32,795 bases of DNA from JASLBX01 sp036373915 (GCA_036373915.1 DASUUU010000021.1:1-32795); one strand, 5' to 3'. Numbered from the stretch's first letter, positions 7,737-15,604 are shown. Translations and numbers: made by a program. The notes: a model not told the origin generated them from the sequence alone.

Positions 7737-9082
7737 GGCGCCGGACGGTCGCACTCGCCGTCGTGCTCGCCCTGCCGATCCTCGGTCTGGTGTTGCTCAT
7801 AGCACGGCCAAGGCTCGACGTGCGGTGGGAGCACCACCCGGCCCATTTCTGGCTGGTGCTCACCGCAGCCGCGTTGAGCGTGGCGCTCGCTTACGCGACG
7901 GGAACCGCGGCCCGCCGGCGCAACGACGCCAGGGTCTTCCTTGTGTCACTGTCGTTCCTGGCCGCGGCGGGTTTCCTGGGGCTTCACGCGCTGGCGACTC
8001 CGGGGGTGCTGCTCGAAGGGCAGAACGCCGGGTTCACGCTTGCCACGCCGATCGGCCTGCTCGTGTCCAGCGTGTTCGCCGCCGGATCCAGTGCTGAGCT
8101 CGACGCGCCACGTGCCGTCGCGGTGATGCGCCGAGCAGGGCTGCTCAGGGGTGCCCTGGTCGCGGTGATGGCCGGCTGGGCCGTCGTGTCGTTGTTAGGC
8201 CTGCCGCCGCTGCGCGGCATCGCGCCGCCCGAGCGCGCGTCCGGGCCACTCCTTGTGCTCGCGGTCGTGGGCTTTGCGCTGTACGCCATCGCGGTCGTCC
8301 GTTACCTCCGCCTGCCGCGCCATCCCGCCTCGGCGGCGCTGGTCATCGCGATGGCGTCGGCGTTCGTGCTGCTAGCCGAAGCGGAGGTGGCGGTCGCGAT
8401 AGGCCGGAACTGGCACGCTACCTGGTGGGAGTGGCACGTTCTGATGCTCGCAGCGTTCGTCGTTGTCGCTGTCACTGCGCAGCGGCAATGGCATGAAGAA
8501 CGCTTCGCCGGGCTCTACCTCCAGGAGACCGCGCAGGGCACCCGCGTGATCAGCATCCTGTTCGCCGACCTGCAGGGCTTCACGACCTTCTCCGAGCACC
8601 ATGAGCCGCACGAGGTGACCGCCATGCTCAACGAGTACTTCGGCGTGGCGATACCGCCCGTCGTCGAGCAGTACGGCGGCCAGGTGGATCGGCTCGTCGG
8701 TGACGCTCTGATGGTGACGTTCAACACCCGTGGCGACCAGCCCGACCACGCCGAACGGGCCGCCAGGGCCGCCTTGGCCATCCAAGAGGTCACCGGAGAG
8801 GTCGCGGCGGCGCACCCGGGGTGGCCCCGGTTCCGGGTCGGAGTCAACACCGGCGAGGCAGCTGTCGGACTGCTCGGCACGGCCGGAGGCCGGACATTCA
8901 CGGTGATCGGCGATGCGGTGAACCTGGCCGCCCGGCTGGAGGGCGTCGCGTCCGTGGGAGAGGTCCTGATCGGCGCCGAGACGGCCCGGCGGCTTCCGGA
9001 CGCTCGCACCGAGCGGCTCGGCCCGGTTCAGGTCAAGGGCAAGGCCGAGTCCGTCGAGGTGTATCGCCTGGTCAATCTGTGA
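7733..9082 (+). CDS. membrane class III adenylate/guanylate cyclase
   Basis: 449 aa. The N-terminal ~250 residues have about six hydrophobic segments (roughly 5-23, 38-56, 68-88, 138-156, 172-190, 200-222, perhaps 235-250). The catalytic domain spans ~268-445. Metal-binding aspartates are visible in ILFADLQGFTTF (Asp279) and RLVGDALMVTF (Asp324), and the NxxxR transition-state pair in IGDAVNLAARL (Asn397, Arg401). The usual substrate-selecting Lys before GD is Arg320 here; Thr390 occupies the partner position. Substrate is therefore probably ATP but not certain. It overlaps the stop of the FAD fusion gene by ATGA, so the two are co-translated, suggesting redox input to cyclic nucleotide output. 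Confidence 0.88.
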   Translation: MRRRTVALAVVLALPILGLVLLIARPRLDVRWEHHPAHFWLVLTAAALSVALAYATGTAARRRNDARVFLVSLSFLAAAGFLGLHALATPGVLLEGQNAGFTLATPIGLLVSSVFAAGSSAELDAPRAVAVMRRAGLLRGALVAVMAGWAVVSLLGLPPLRGIAPPERASGPLLVLAVVGFALYAIAVVRYLRLPRHPASAALVIAMASAFVLLAEAEVAVAIGRNWHATWWEWHVLMLAAFVVVAVTAQRQWHEERFAGLYLQETAQGTRVISILFADLQGFTTFSEHHEPHEVTAMLNEYFGVAIPPVVEQYGGQVDRLVGDALMVTFNTRGDQPDHAERAARAALAIQEVTGEVAAAHPGWPRFRVGVNTGEAAVGLLGTAGGRTFTVIGDAVNLAARLEGVASVGEVLIGAETARRLPDARTERLGPVQVKGKAESVEVYRLVNL

Positions 9083-9168
9083 GTCTCCCAGGGCACCAGA
9101 TCGCTGGGGCGCGTGATCGGTGCGGGCCGCGTGCTCGGATGCCGGCGGACGAGGATAGAACTGGAAGC

Positions 9169-10272
9169 ATGCGACAGATCGACGTCGTCGTCGTGGGCGG
9201 CGGTGCCATGGGATCGGCGGCCGCATGGCAACTGGCCCGCCGAGGCGCCGACGTGCTCCTGCTCGAGCAGTACGAATCCGGTCACGATCGTGGCGGCTCG
9301 CATGGCAGCGCCCGCATCGTCCGGCTCGCGTATGCCGAACCGTTCTACGTCGAACTGGCCGCGACGGCGATGGCCCGCTGGGATGAGCTCGAGGACGAGG
9401 CCGGCGAGCGGCTGGTGGTCGAGACCGGTGTGATCGACCACGGCGACCGGCCGACCGTCCTCGCGCTGGCCGCGGCAATGGAGGCGGTGGGCCACCGCGC
9501 CGAGTGGCTGAGCCCCCGTGCGGCGACACGCCGCTGGCCAGGGCTGGCCTTCGACGGCGACGTGCTGTTCCAGCCCCGCGGCGGTCGCGTGCACGCCGAT
9601 CGTGTGGTGGCCGTTCTACAGCGGCTCGCCACGGGACACGGTGCGCAGATCCGGCACGGTGTCCGGGTCGAGTCGGTCGATCCGCTGCCGTCCGGTGCTG
9701 AGGTGCACACGGCGGCCGGCACAATCCACGCCAAACAGGTCGTCGTCGCGGCCGGACCCTGGGCGCCGAAGGTCCTCGCCGGCATCGTCCCGCTGCCCGA
9801 CCTCGTGGTGTGTCTCGAGCAGCCGGTGCACTTCCGGCCGCGCGATTGGTCGACGCCGTGGCCCAGTTTCATCCACCACCAGCAGGACGCCACGACGCGC
9901 AAGGGCCTCAGCCCGCGCGGGGCGTACGGCTTGGCCAGTCCCGACGGCGTCAAGGTCGGCCTTCACGGCGTGGGGCCAGAGATCGATCCCGACGCCGGCC
10001 GGGAGCCCGATCCTGTTGCGTTCCGCGAGGTTCAGGACTACGTGCGGCGATGGGTGCCAGGGGTGGACGCCGACACCGCCGAGCCCGCGCCGTGCCCGTA
10101 CGACAACACAGAGACCAGCGACTTCGTGGTCGACCGGGCAGGCGACGTCACGGTGGCCGCCGGCTTTTCCGGCCACGGGTTCAAGTTCACCCCCGAGATC
10201 GGCCGCATGGTGGCCGATCTGGTCCTCACTGGCACGCCGTCCCCTGAACGGTTCCGCCTCCGTCGATCGTGA
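9169..10272 (+). CDS. FAD-dependent N-methyl amino acid oxidase (monomeric sarcosine oxidase / MTOX family)
   Basis: 367 aa, usual length for monomeric sarcosine oxidase and N-methyltryptophan oxidase, which oxidatively demethylate secondary amines to give formaldehyde and H2O2. The FAD motif VVVGGGAMGSAAAWQLARRG is at the N-terminus, followed by GSHGSARIVRLAY, the family signature. Cys309 in PCPYDNTETSDFVVD is at the position that carries covalent FAD in MSOX/MTOX. The C-terminal VAAGFSGHGFKFTPEIG is also typical. ATG 9169 is chosen because the FAD motif begins five residues later. Substrate cannot be decided. It stands alone after the cyclase gene. Confidence 0.88.
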   Translation: MRQIDVVVVGGGAMGSAAAWQLARRGADVLLLEQYESGHDRGGSHGSARIVRLAYAEPFYVELAATAMARWDELEDEAGERLVVETGVIDHGDRPTVLALAAAMEAVGHRAEWLSPRAATRRWPGLAFDGDVLFQPRGGRVHADRVVAVLQRLATGHGAQIRHGVRVESVDPLPSGAEVHTAAGTIHAKQVVVAAGPWAPKVLAGIVPLPDLVVCLEQPVHFRPRDWSTPWPSFIHHQQDATTRKGLSPRGAYGLASPDGVKVGLHGVGPEIDPDAGREPDPVAFREVQDYVRRWVPGVDADTAEPAPCPYDNTETSDFVVDRAGDVTVAAGFSGHGFKFTPEIGRMVADLVLTGTPSPERFRLRRS

Positions 10273-10309
10273 CATTTCGACGGCCAGGCGGCCGAGCGAT
10301 ACGCCGGCC

Positions 10310-10399
10310 GTGAAGAACTGCCGGACCGATCTTGACCTGCCACCCCAATTTAACCGACATGTCATGATTCCATGAACTATCGGTCCGGCAGTTCTTCAC
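10310..10399. repeat. perfect 21-bp inverted repeat with 48-nt loop
   Basis: Bases 10310-10330 and 10379-10399 are exact reverse complements over 21 bp (arm core GAACTGCCGGACCGAT). The 48-nt loop is more AT-rich and holds further symmetry: GACATGTC (10356-10363) and TCATG/CATGA (10362-10366 and 10371-10375). It lies 38 nt after the oxidase stop and about 100 nt before the next gene. No T-run follows, so it could be a factor-assisted terminator, an mRNA-stabilising hairpin or a small dispersed palindromic element. Confidence 0.85.
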
Positions 10400-10424
10400 A
10401 TTCCGCAGCAAACAAGGGGGCGTC

Positions 10425-10439
10425 TTACCTCTGAGGTAA
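10425..10439. promoter_or_regulatory. 15-bp operator-like palindrome upstream of the small membrane protein gene
   Basis: TTACCTCTGAGGTAA is a perfect 7+1+7 palindrome located 61 nt before the ATG at 10501. Size and position suit a dimeric repressor or activator site. The convergent XRE regulator next door is an obvious candidate to bind it, but its own promoter (near 11722) has no matching copy. The downstream gene has a strong Shine-Dalgarno, AAGGAG (10487-10492). Confidence 0.45.
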
Positions 10440-10500
10440 TCGACAGCATGACCTCGACTCCGTCATCGTCATGGGGCAAGCAACCTAAGGAGTCGATCTC

Positions 10501-10911
10501 ATGAGTACAGCCGCCATCAACGTCTCGTCCAGCTCGACCTTCCTGCGCCGGGTGCTGGCCCTTGATGCCGCCGTCACCGCAGGTAACGGGCTGATCTACG
10601 TGGTCGCCGCTGGGCCGGTCGGCCGGCTCCTGGACGTTTCGCCGGACCTGCTCACCGGCCTCGGCATCTTCCTGCTGGCCTACGGCGCCGCGGTCGGTTA
10701 CCTCGCTTCCCGGCCGGTACCACCGAACGGCTGGGTCAGGGTGGTCGTCGGGGCCAACGTCGCATGGGTGGTCGCGAGCCTGGGCGCCCTGCTGTTCGGC
10801 TGGCTCGACCCGAGTACGGCCGGCACGGTGTGGATTCCGCTCCAGGCCGCGGTCGTGGCGGGGTTCGCCGCGTTGCAGGCGGTCGGGCTCAACCGGCGGG
10901 AACGCGGCTAG
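10501..10911 (+). CDS. small four-helix membrane protein, unknown function
   Basis: 136 aa. Four predicted membrane helices lie at roughly 18-40, 50-70, 78-102 and 110-130, with a short Ser/Thr-rich N-terminus and a basic tail (LNRRERG). I do not recognise a named family. ATG 10501 is well supported by AAGGAG 8 nt upstream. The stop TAG (10909-10911) directly abuts the stop of the convergent XRE regulator with no gap. That tail-to-tail pairing, plus the palindrome upstream, suggests but does not prove that the regulator controls it. Confidence 0.8.
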   Translation: MSTAAINVSSSSTFLRRVLALDAAVTAGNGLIYVVAAGPVGRLLDVSPDLLTGLGIFLLAYGAAVGYLASRPVPPNGWVRVVVGANVAWVVASLGALLFGWLDPSTAGTVWIPLQAAVVAGFAALQAVGLNRRERG

Positions 10912-11721
10912 TCAGGCTTCTCGCAGGGCTTTTGCGGTCTGCGGATCGGCGGGCAGGAACGTCTCGATCGCCAGCTCGGACACCGTGACGTCCAACGGTG
11001 TGTTGAACGTTGCGACGGCGCTGATGAACGACAGTTCGCCGGCTCCGCGCCGGATCCGCAGCGGCAGGGCGAACGCCGAATCGGGCCCGGCCGGCTCGGC
11101 CGCGCCGGGTTCGGCCGCGTCTGCCGGCGGTTCATACCGCCGTACCTCCTCGTACAGCGCGCGGAGGTGATCCCACTGCCAGGTGTCGAGGTGCCGGGCG
11201 AACCGGTCCAGCAGGTGCCGGCGCACCTGGTCGAAGTTGACAATGCGGGCCGCCAGCCCCTCCGGGTGTAGGGCGAGCCGCATCGTGTTGATCGGCGGTT
11301 CGAGCAGGTGCTCCGCGACGCCGTCAAGTAGCGAGGCGACGCCGTTGTTGGCGGCCACGATGTCGTACCCGGCGTCGAACACCAGCGCCGGGTACGGCTC
11401 GTAGCCGGCCAGCAGCTGGTCGAGAATCTCCCGCAGCGGCGCCATCGCGGGTGCATCGAGGCTGGTCTCCGGGTAGGCCGGCGCGTAGCCGGCCGCCAGC
11501 AGGAGGGCATTGCGGTCTCGCATCGGGACGTTCAGCTGCTCGGAGAGTCGCAGGATCATCTCCTCGCTGGGCCTCGAGCGTCCGGTCTCGACGAAGCTGA
11601 TGTGGCGCGCCGACACGTCCGCCGAGATGGCCAGATCCAACTGGCTCAGCCGGCGCCGCTCCCGCCACTGGCGGAGCATCGGTCCGACACCGGCCGCGGT
11701 GAGGGTAGTAGTCGCTGCCAT
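10912..11721 (-). CDS. XRE-family transcriptional regulator with MmyB-like ligand-binding domain
   Basis: 269 aa. A Cro/C1-type helix-turn-helix occupies ~12-69 (LRQWRERRRLSQLDLAISAD, ISFVETGRSRPS). The rest resembles the MmyB/MltR-type PAS-like ligand-binding domain: ALVFDAGYDIVAANNGVASL, then a C-terminal sheet with LSFISAVATFNTPLDVTVSELAIETFLP. Such proteins often control a neighbouring oxidoreductase or membrane gene. The start ATG 11721 has a very good Shine-Dalgarno, AAGGAGG (complement of 11727-11733), 5 nt upstream. It is divergent from the IolE-like gene, with a 112-bp shared promoter region, and convergent with the small membrane protein gene. Confidence 0.9.
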   Translation of the reverse strand: MAATTTLTAAGVGPMLRQWRERRRLSQLDLAISADVSARHISFVETGRSRPSEEMILRLSEQLNVPMRDRNALLLAAGYAPAYPETSLDAPAMAPLREILDQLLAGYEPYPALVFDAGYDIVAANNGVASLLDGVAEHLLEPPINTMRLALHPEGLAARIVNFDQVRRHLLDRFARHLDTWQWDHLRALYEEVRRYEPPADAAEPGAAEPAGPDSAFALPLRIRRGAGELSFISAVATFNTPLDVTVSELAIETFLPADPQTAKALREA

Positions 11722-11797
11722 CGACGCCTCCTTGCCGTCGTTCGACCGTACAGCCGGACCGCTCTTCCCCGCCAGGACCGGGCGTGGCAGGCTTTGC

Positions 11798-11830
11798 TAT
11801 ACATCCTGTTGTCATTACAAATCCGGAGGA
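11798..11830 (+). promoter_or_regulatory. promoter, operator-like site and RBS of the isomerase/dehydrogenase operon
   Basis: TATACA (11798-11803) is a good -10 box. Just downstream TTGTCATTACAA (11809-11820) has TTGT/ACAA symmetry, the general look of a GntR/HutC operator overlapping the transcription start. GGAGG (11825-11829) is the ribosome-binding site, 4 nt before ATG 11834. The HutC-type regulator encoded at 14049 is the natural candidate for this site. Confidence 0.4.
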
Positions 11831-11833
11831 CCC

Positions 11834-12733
11834 ATGTTGGGCGTGGCCGCCGCGCCGGTCAGCTTCGGCGTGTTCGAGATGACCGCGGACGGTCCGCTGC
11901 CGGACCCGGACGAGGTCCTCTCGCTGATCCGGCAGGCCGGCTACGACGGCGTCGATCTGGGACCGGTGGGCTGGCTGGGCACCGGCGATGCGCTGGCCGA
12001 GAGGCTGCGGCGGCACTCGCTGACCCTGTGCGGCGGCTGGGTCGACCTGCCGTTCAGCGACGACGAGGCGTTCGCCGCTGCGCTGCCGTCGCTGGACGCC
12101 GCTCTCGAGGTCTTCACCGCCGGTGCGGCAGCGGACCCGTCCCGCCGGCCGCTGCCGACGCTGGCGGACTCGGGTTCGGACGTACGCCGCGCGCATCCCG
12201 GCGGCGCAGAGGGCATCGGGCTCGACGAGGCCGGCTGGACGAGGTTCGCCAAGAACCTGGCAGTCGCGGCCGACCGGGTGCGGGCCGCCGGATTCGAGCC
12301 GACGTTCCACCACCACGTGGGTACCCATGTAGAGACACCGGACGAGATCGAGGAGTTCCTGGCGCGAAGTGACGTCGACCTGACGCTCGACACCGGTCAC
12401 CTCATGCTCGGGGGCGGCGATCCGGTCCGAGCCGTCCGGCAGTGGGCCGGCCGGATCAACCACGTGCACGTCAAGGACGTCCGGCTCTCCGTGCTCGAGG
12501 ACGTCGTCAGTGAAGGGGAAGGCATGCGGGCCGCCTGGGAGCGTGGTGTCTTCGTCCCGCTCGGCCGCGGCGACTTCGACCTCGACGCGTTCATGGCCAG
12601 CCTGCCGGCGGCGGGGTTCGACGGCTGGCTCGTCGTGGAGCAGGACGTGATCCTCGGCGCGGGTGACACCCTGGACACTGCTGCGGCCGATCAGCGATTC
12701 AACCGGCAGCAGCTGCGGCAGTGGCTGCCATGA
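11834..12733 (+). CDS. sugar phosphate isomerase/epimerase, IolE-like (inosose dehydratase-type TIM barrel)
   Basis: 299 aa. The xylose-isomerase-like TIM barrel carries the metal-site motifs of the IolE group: FHHHVGTHVETPDEIEEFL, LTLDTGHLMLGGGDP, NHVHVKDV, then VPLGRGDFDLDAF and GWLVVEQD. IolE dehydrates scyllo-inosose in inositol breakdown, but many relatives are isomerases or epimerases of other sugars, so the substrate is open. It is followed by a Gfo/Idh dehydrogenase whose ATG overlaps this stop (ATGA), and then a GntR regulator. This is the usual layout of a small sugar or polyol catabolic unit. No transporter or further iol gene is nearby. Confidence 0.85.
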   Translation: MLGVAAAPVSFGVFEMTADGPLPDPDEVLSLIRQAGYDGVDLGPVGWLGTGDALAERLRRHSLTLCGGWVDLPFSDDEAFAAALPSLDAALEVFTAGAAADPSRRPLPTLADSGSDVRRAHPGGAEGIGLDEAGWTRFAKNLAVAADRVRAAGFEPTFHHHVGTHVETPDEIEEFLARSDVDLTLDTGHLMLGGGDPVRAVRQWAGRINHVHVKDVRLSVLEDVVSEGEGMRAAWERGVFVPLGRGDFDLDAFMASLPAAGFDGWLVVEQDVILGAGDTLDTAAADQRFNRQQLRQWLP

Positions 12734-13866
12734 CCGACCGGATCCGCGTCGCCGTGGCGGGGCTGGGGGCGGTGGCGCAGGCGGTTCACCTGCCATTGCT
12801 GGCTCGCCGCTGGGATCTGTTCGAGGTGGCGGCGGTCAGCGACCTCTCGCCCGGCCTGCGCGACGCCGTCGGCGAGCAGTACGGCGTCCCGCCACAGGCC
12901 CGGTACGCAGATGTCGAGCAGATGCTGGCGGAAGCCGACGCCGATGCCACAGTGCTACTCACCTCCGGCTCGCACGGCGCGGCGGCGCTCACGTCGCTGC
13001 GCGCCGGGATGCCCGTCTTCTGCGAGAAGCCACTGGCCTACACCGTCGCCGAAGCGGACGAGCTCGCCACGGCCGAGGCCGCCGCCGATGGCCCGGCGCT
13101 GTTGCTGGCCTACATGAAGGAGCGCGACGACGCCGTGGCGCGGCTGGCGGACCTGCTGACCACGGTCGACCGCATCAGGGCGGTCGAGGTGCGCGTGCTG
13201 CATCCGTCGTCGGCTTCGCAGCTGGCGTTCGCCAACCTGCGCCCGCCACCTGTGGACGTCCCGCCAGAACAACTGGAGCGGCTGCGGGCCGGTGATGCGG
13301 CATTGCTCGACGCCGCGCTGGGCGCCGGCACACCCGAACGGTTCCGCCGGCTGTACGCCATGGTGGTGGTCGGCAGCCTGATCCATGACATCTCGCTGCT
13401 GCGCCGGCTGTTCGGCGGCCTGACCGAGGTCGATGACGTGCGGGTATGGCCCGGCGAGGTTTTCCCGCCGTCGGTCGAGGTGTCCGGGTCGTTGCCCGGC
13501 GGGGTGCGGGCGAGACTTGCCGGGCACTATCTCGAGGACTACCCGGCGTACCGCGAGACCGTGGCCGTCCACCACGCCCGGGGGTCCCTTCAGCTGACGT
13601 TCGGCACGCCGTACCTGCTCAACGCTCCGACCGAACTCGAGCTGGTCGAGGCGACCGCAGAGGGGCAGGTCAGCTCAACGTACCGGTCCAAGGGCGAGGC
13701 GTTCGAGAACGAGCTGGTGGAGTTCCACCGGATGGTCTCCGAAGGCAGCGCGCCGCTGGCGGGCGTCGGGCACGGTCGGGCCGACATCATCACCAGCCAA
13801 CGGATCATGGCCCGGCTCGCCGACCAGGACGGCATCGACATCGGGGGAGAAGCAGCGGAGCGCTAG
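12730..13866 (+). CDS. Gfo/Idh/MocA-family NAD(P)-dependent dehydrogenase
   Basis: 378 aa. The N-terminal Rossmann fold has VAVAGLGAVAQAVHLPLL, and the family motif EKP occurs in VFCEKPLAYTVAEADEL. The C-terminal sheet domain follows from ~125. The expected catalytic region includes GSLIHDISLLRRLFGG, where HD is typical. Substrate is unknown; members oxidise inositols, glucosides, hexuronates and similar compounds. ATG 12730 overlaps the previous TGA (12731-12733), so the gene is translationally coupled to the IolE-like gene and probably acts in the same pathway. Confidence 0.88.
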   Translation: MTDRIRVAVAGLGAVAQAVHLPLLARRWDLFEVAAVSDLSPGLRDAVGEQYGVPPQARYADVEQMLAEADADATVLLTSGSHGAAALTSLRAGMPVFCEKPLAYTVAEADELATAEAAADGPALLLAYMKERDDAVARLADLLTTVDRIRAVEVRVLHPSSASQLAFANLRPPPVDVPPEQLERLRAGDAALLDAALGAGTPERFRRLYAMVVVGSLIHDISLLRRLFGGLTEVDDVRVWPGEVFPPSVEVSGSLPGGVRARLAGHYLEDYPAYRETVAVHHARGSLQLTFGTPYLLNAPTELELVEATAEGQVSSTYRSKGEAFENELVEFHRMVSEGSAPLAGVGHGRADIITSQRIMARLADQDGIDIGGEAAER

Positions 13867-14007
13867 TCCGGCAGGGGTACAGCCCCGTCGTGCCGTCGAC
13901 CTGCTCCCGCAGGATGTCCTTCTCGGTACCGGTCTTCGGCGTGGGTTGCGGCTTCAGCGTCGTCAACCGGTCAGGCTAGCGAGTGTCGGATCTGGCGGAC
14001 ATACTGC

Positions 14008-14026
14008 TGACAGGATGTCAAGACCT
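14008..14026. promoter_or_regulatory. candidate operator upstream of the GntR regulator
   Basis: TGACAGGATGTCA (14008-14020) is a 5-3-5 palindrome. It overlaps ATGTCAAGACCT (14015-14026), whose GTC-AA-GAC core resembles HutC-subfamily operators. The sites lie 23-41 nt before the GTG at 14049 and would suit autoregulation. The site at 11809-11820 shares TGTCA and AC at matching spacing. Assignment is by resemblance only. Confidence 0.3.
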
Positions 14027-14048
14027 GCCGAGTCAAGATCGGGGTTAC

Positions 14049-14789
14049 GTGGACGAGGACACATCGCGGCTGGTGCTCGACCGAGCCAGCCCGGTGCCGC
14101 TGTACTTCCAGGTCGCGCAGTTTCTGGAGCGGCGCATCGAATCCGGCGAGCTCCCAGCCGGCATGCGCCTGGACAACGAGATCGCACTCGCCGACCAGTT
14201 CGGCTTGTCCCGCCCGACGATGCGCCGCGCGATCGAGTATCTGGTCGACCGGGGACTGCTGGTTCGCAAGCGCGGAGTCGGCACCCAGATCGTGCAACCC
14301 AAGGTGCGCCGCCCGGTGGAGTTGTCCAGCCTGTACGACGATCTGCGTGACGCTGGCCGTGAACCGCGCACGCAGGTGCTGTCGTTCGCGATCGAGTCGC
14401 CGTCGGAGATCGTCGCAGAGGCGTTGTCCATCGAGGCCAGCCAGGTGTACGCCATCGAGCGGCTCCGGTTCACCGGTGGCGAGCCGTTGTCGATCATGCA
14501 CAACTGGCTGCCTGTCGGTGTCGTCCCGCTCGATCGCGACGTCCTCGAATCACGCGGGTTGTACGACGTCCTGCGTTCGTCCGGGGTGACCTTGAAGATC
14601 GCCACGCAGACCATAGGGGGGCGGGCGGCTCGGGCCGCCGAGGCCCGGCTGCTCGCCGAACGCCCAGGTGCGCCGCTGCTGACCATGACCCGTACCGCCT
14701 ACGACGAGACCGGGCGTGCGGTGGAGTACGGCTCGCACGTCTACCGGGCGTCCCGGTACACCTTCGAGCTCACGTTGACCAGCGGCTGA
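14049..14789 (+). CDS. GntR-family regulator, HutC subfamily (UTRA domain)
   Basis: 246 aa from GTG 14049. The winged helix (~15-82) shows PVPLYFQVAQFLERRIESG, DNEIALADQFGLSRPTMRRA and LLVRKRGVGTQIV. The UTRA effector domain (~100-242) shows QVYAIERLRFTGGEPLSIM and a C-terminal GSHVYRASRYTFELTLTSG. HutC members bind small effectors such as sugar phosphates or amino acids. The frame is open back to GTG 13983, giving 268 aa; I prefer 14049 because the family core begins soon after and the operator-like palindrome would otherwise be inside the gene. It probably controls the upstream isomerase/dehydrogenase pair. Confidence 0.87.
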   Translation: MDEDTSRLVLDRASPVPLYFQVAQFLERRIESGELPAGMRLDNEIALADQFGLSRPTMRRAIEYLVDRGLLVRKRGVGTQIVQPKVRRPVELSSLYDDLRDAGREPRTQVLSFAIESPSEIVAEALSIEASQVYAIERLRFTGGEPLSIMHNWLPVGVVPLDRDVLESRGLYDVLRSSGVTLKIATQTIGGRAARAAEARLLAERPGAPLLTMTRTAYDETGRAVEYGSHVYRASRYTFELTLTSG

Positions 14790-14875
14790 TCGCGACAGTT
14801 CCGGGTGCTGGATGCTTCCGGCCCCATCGTCGGTTACATAACGTGATGGTCGACGATGGCAAAGGAGCCTGGCTG

Positions 14876-15604
14876 ATGAGCGAACATGACGTTCGGGTCG
14901 AGCAGAGCCCAAAGCGGGTTCGCGCCTTCCTCGGCGGCCTGCCTGTCTTCGACACCACGCGTGCGCGCCTGGTGTGGGAGGTGCCGTACTACCCGCAGTA
15001 CTACGTGCCCGGATCGGACGTTCAGGCCGAACTCGTTCCCACGGGCAGAACCAAGACCTCACGCAGCCGGGGTGTGGGCAACCTGCACACCGTCCGCGTC
15101 GGCGACGCCGAAGCGGTTGAGGCTGCCACGACCTACGACGAGTCGCCGGTCGAGGCGTTGCGTGGCCTGGTCCGGTTCAAGTTCGCGGAACTCGAGGCGT
15201 GGTTCGAAGAGGACGAGCAGATCTACACCCACGCGAGAAGCCCGTACACCCGGGTCGACATCCTGCCCACCAGCCGGCACGTTGTGGTCGAGGCCGGGGG
15301 AGTGCGCATCGCGGAGTCAACGCGGGCCAGTGTGCTGTTCGAAACCGGCCTGCCGCCTCGCTATTACCTCCCGCAGCCCGACGTCCGGCTGGATCTCCTG
15401 CAGGCGAGTGATCACGTCACTCACTGCCCGTACAAGGGCAGGGCCGCGCACTGGTCGATCAACGCCGGCACCGAGGTCCTTGCCGATGCCGCCTGGTCAT
15501 ATCCGATGCCGCTGCCGGAGTCGATCCGGATCGCCGGCCTGGTCAGCTTCTACCCGTCGAAGGTCGACGTGATCGTGGACGGAGTAGTGCTGCCTGCGCG
15601 CTGA
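14876..15604 (+). CDS. tandem DUF427 domain protein
   Basis: 242 aa with two DUF427 repeats, about 8-110 and 125-220. The first has KRVRAFLGGLPVFDTTRARLVWE and VPYYPQYYVP; the second has RHVVVEAGGVRIAESTRASVLFETGLPPRYY and the hallmark THCPYKGRAAHW. Biochemical role is not known to me. ATG 14876 is chosen because AAGGAG (14862-14867) lies 8 nt before it; the earlier ATG at 14843 has no ribosome site. A possible -10 (TTACAT, 14834-14839) lies upstream. The stop codon is part of a hairpin shared with the convergent DUF368 gene. Confidence 0.88.
   Translation: MSEHDVRVEQSPKRVRAFLGGLPVFDTTRARLVWEVPYYPQYYVPGSDVQAELVPTGRTKTSRSRGVGNLHTVRVGDAEAVEAATTYDESPVEALRGLVRFKFAELEAWFEEDEQIYTHARSPYTRVDILPTSRHVVVEAGGVRIAESTRASVLFETGLPPRYYLPQPDVRLDLLQASDHVTHCPYKGRAAHWSINAGTEVLADAAWSYPMPLPESIRIAGLVSFYPSKVDVIVDGVVLPAR

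Noticed and set aside
8372..9724. 450-codon minus-strand open frame over the cyclase and oxidase genes
   Set aside because: Arg/Pro-rich translation typical of an antisense frame in GC-rich DNA.
10310..10399. Insertion sequence or transposon end pair
   Set aside because: No transposase fits between the arms (48 nt) and no flanking target duplication is visible; kept only as an inverted repeat.
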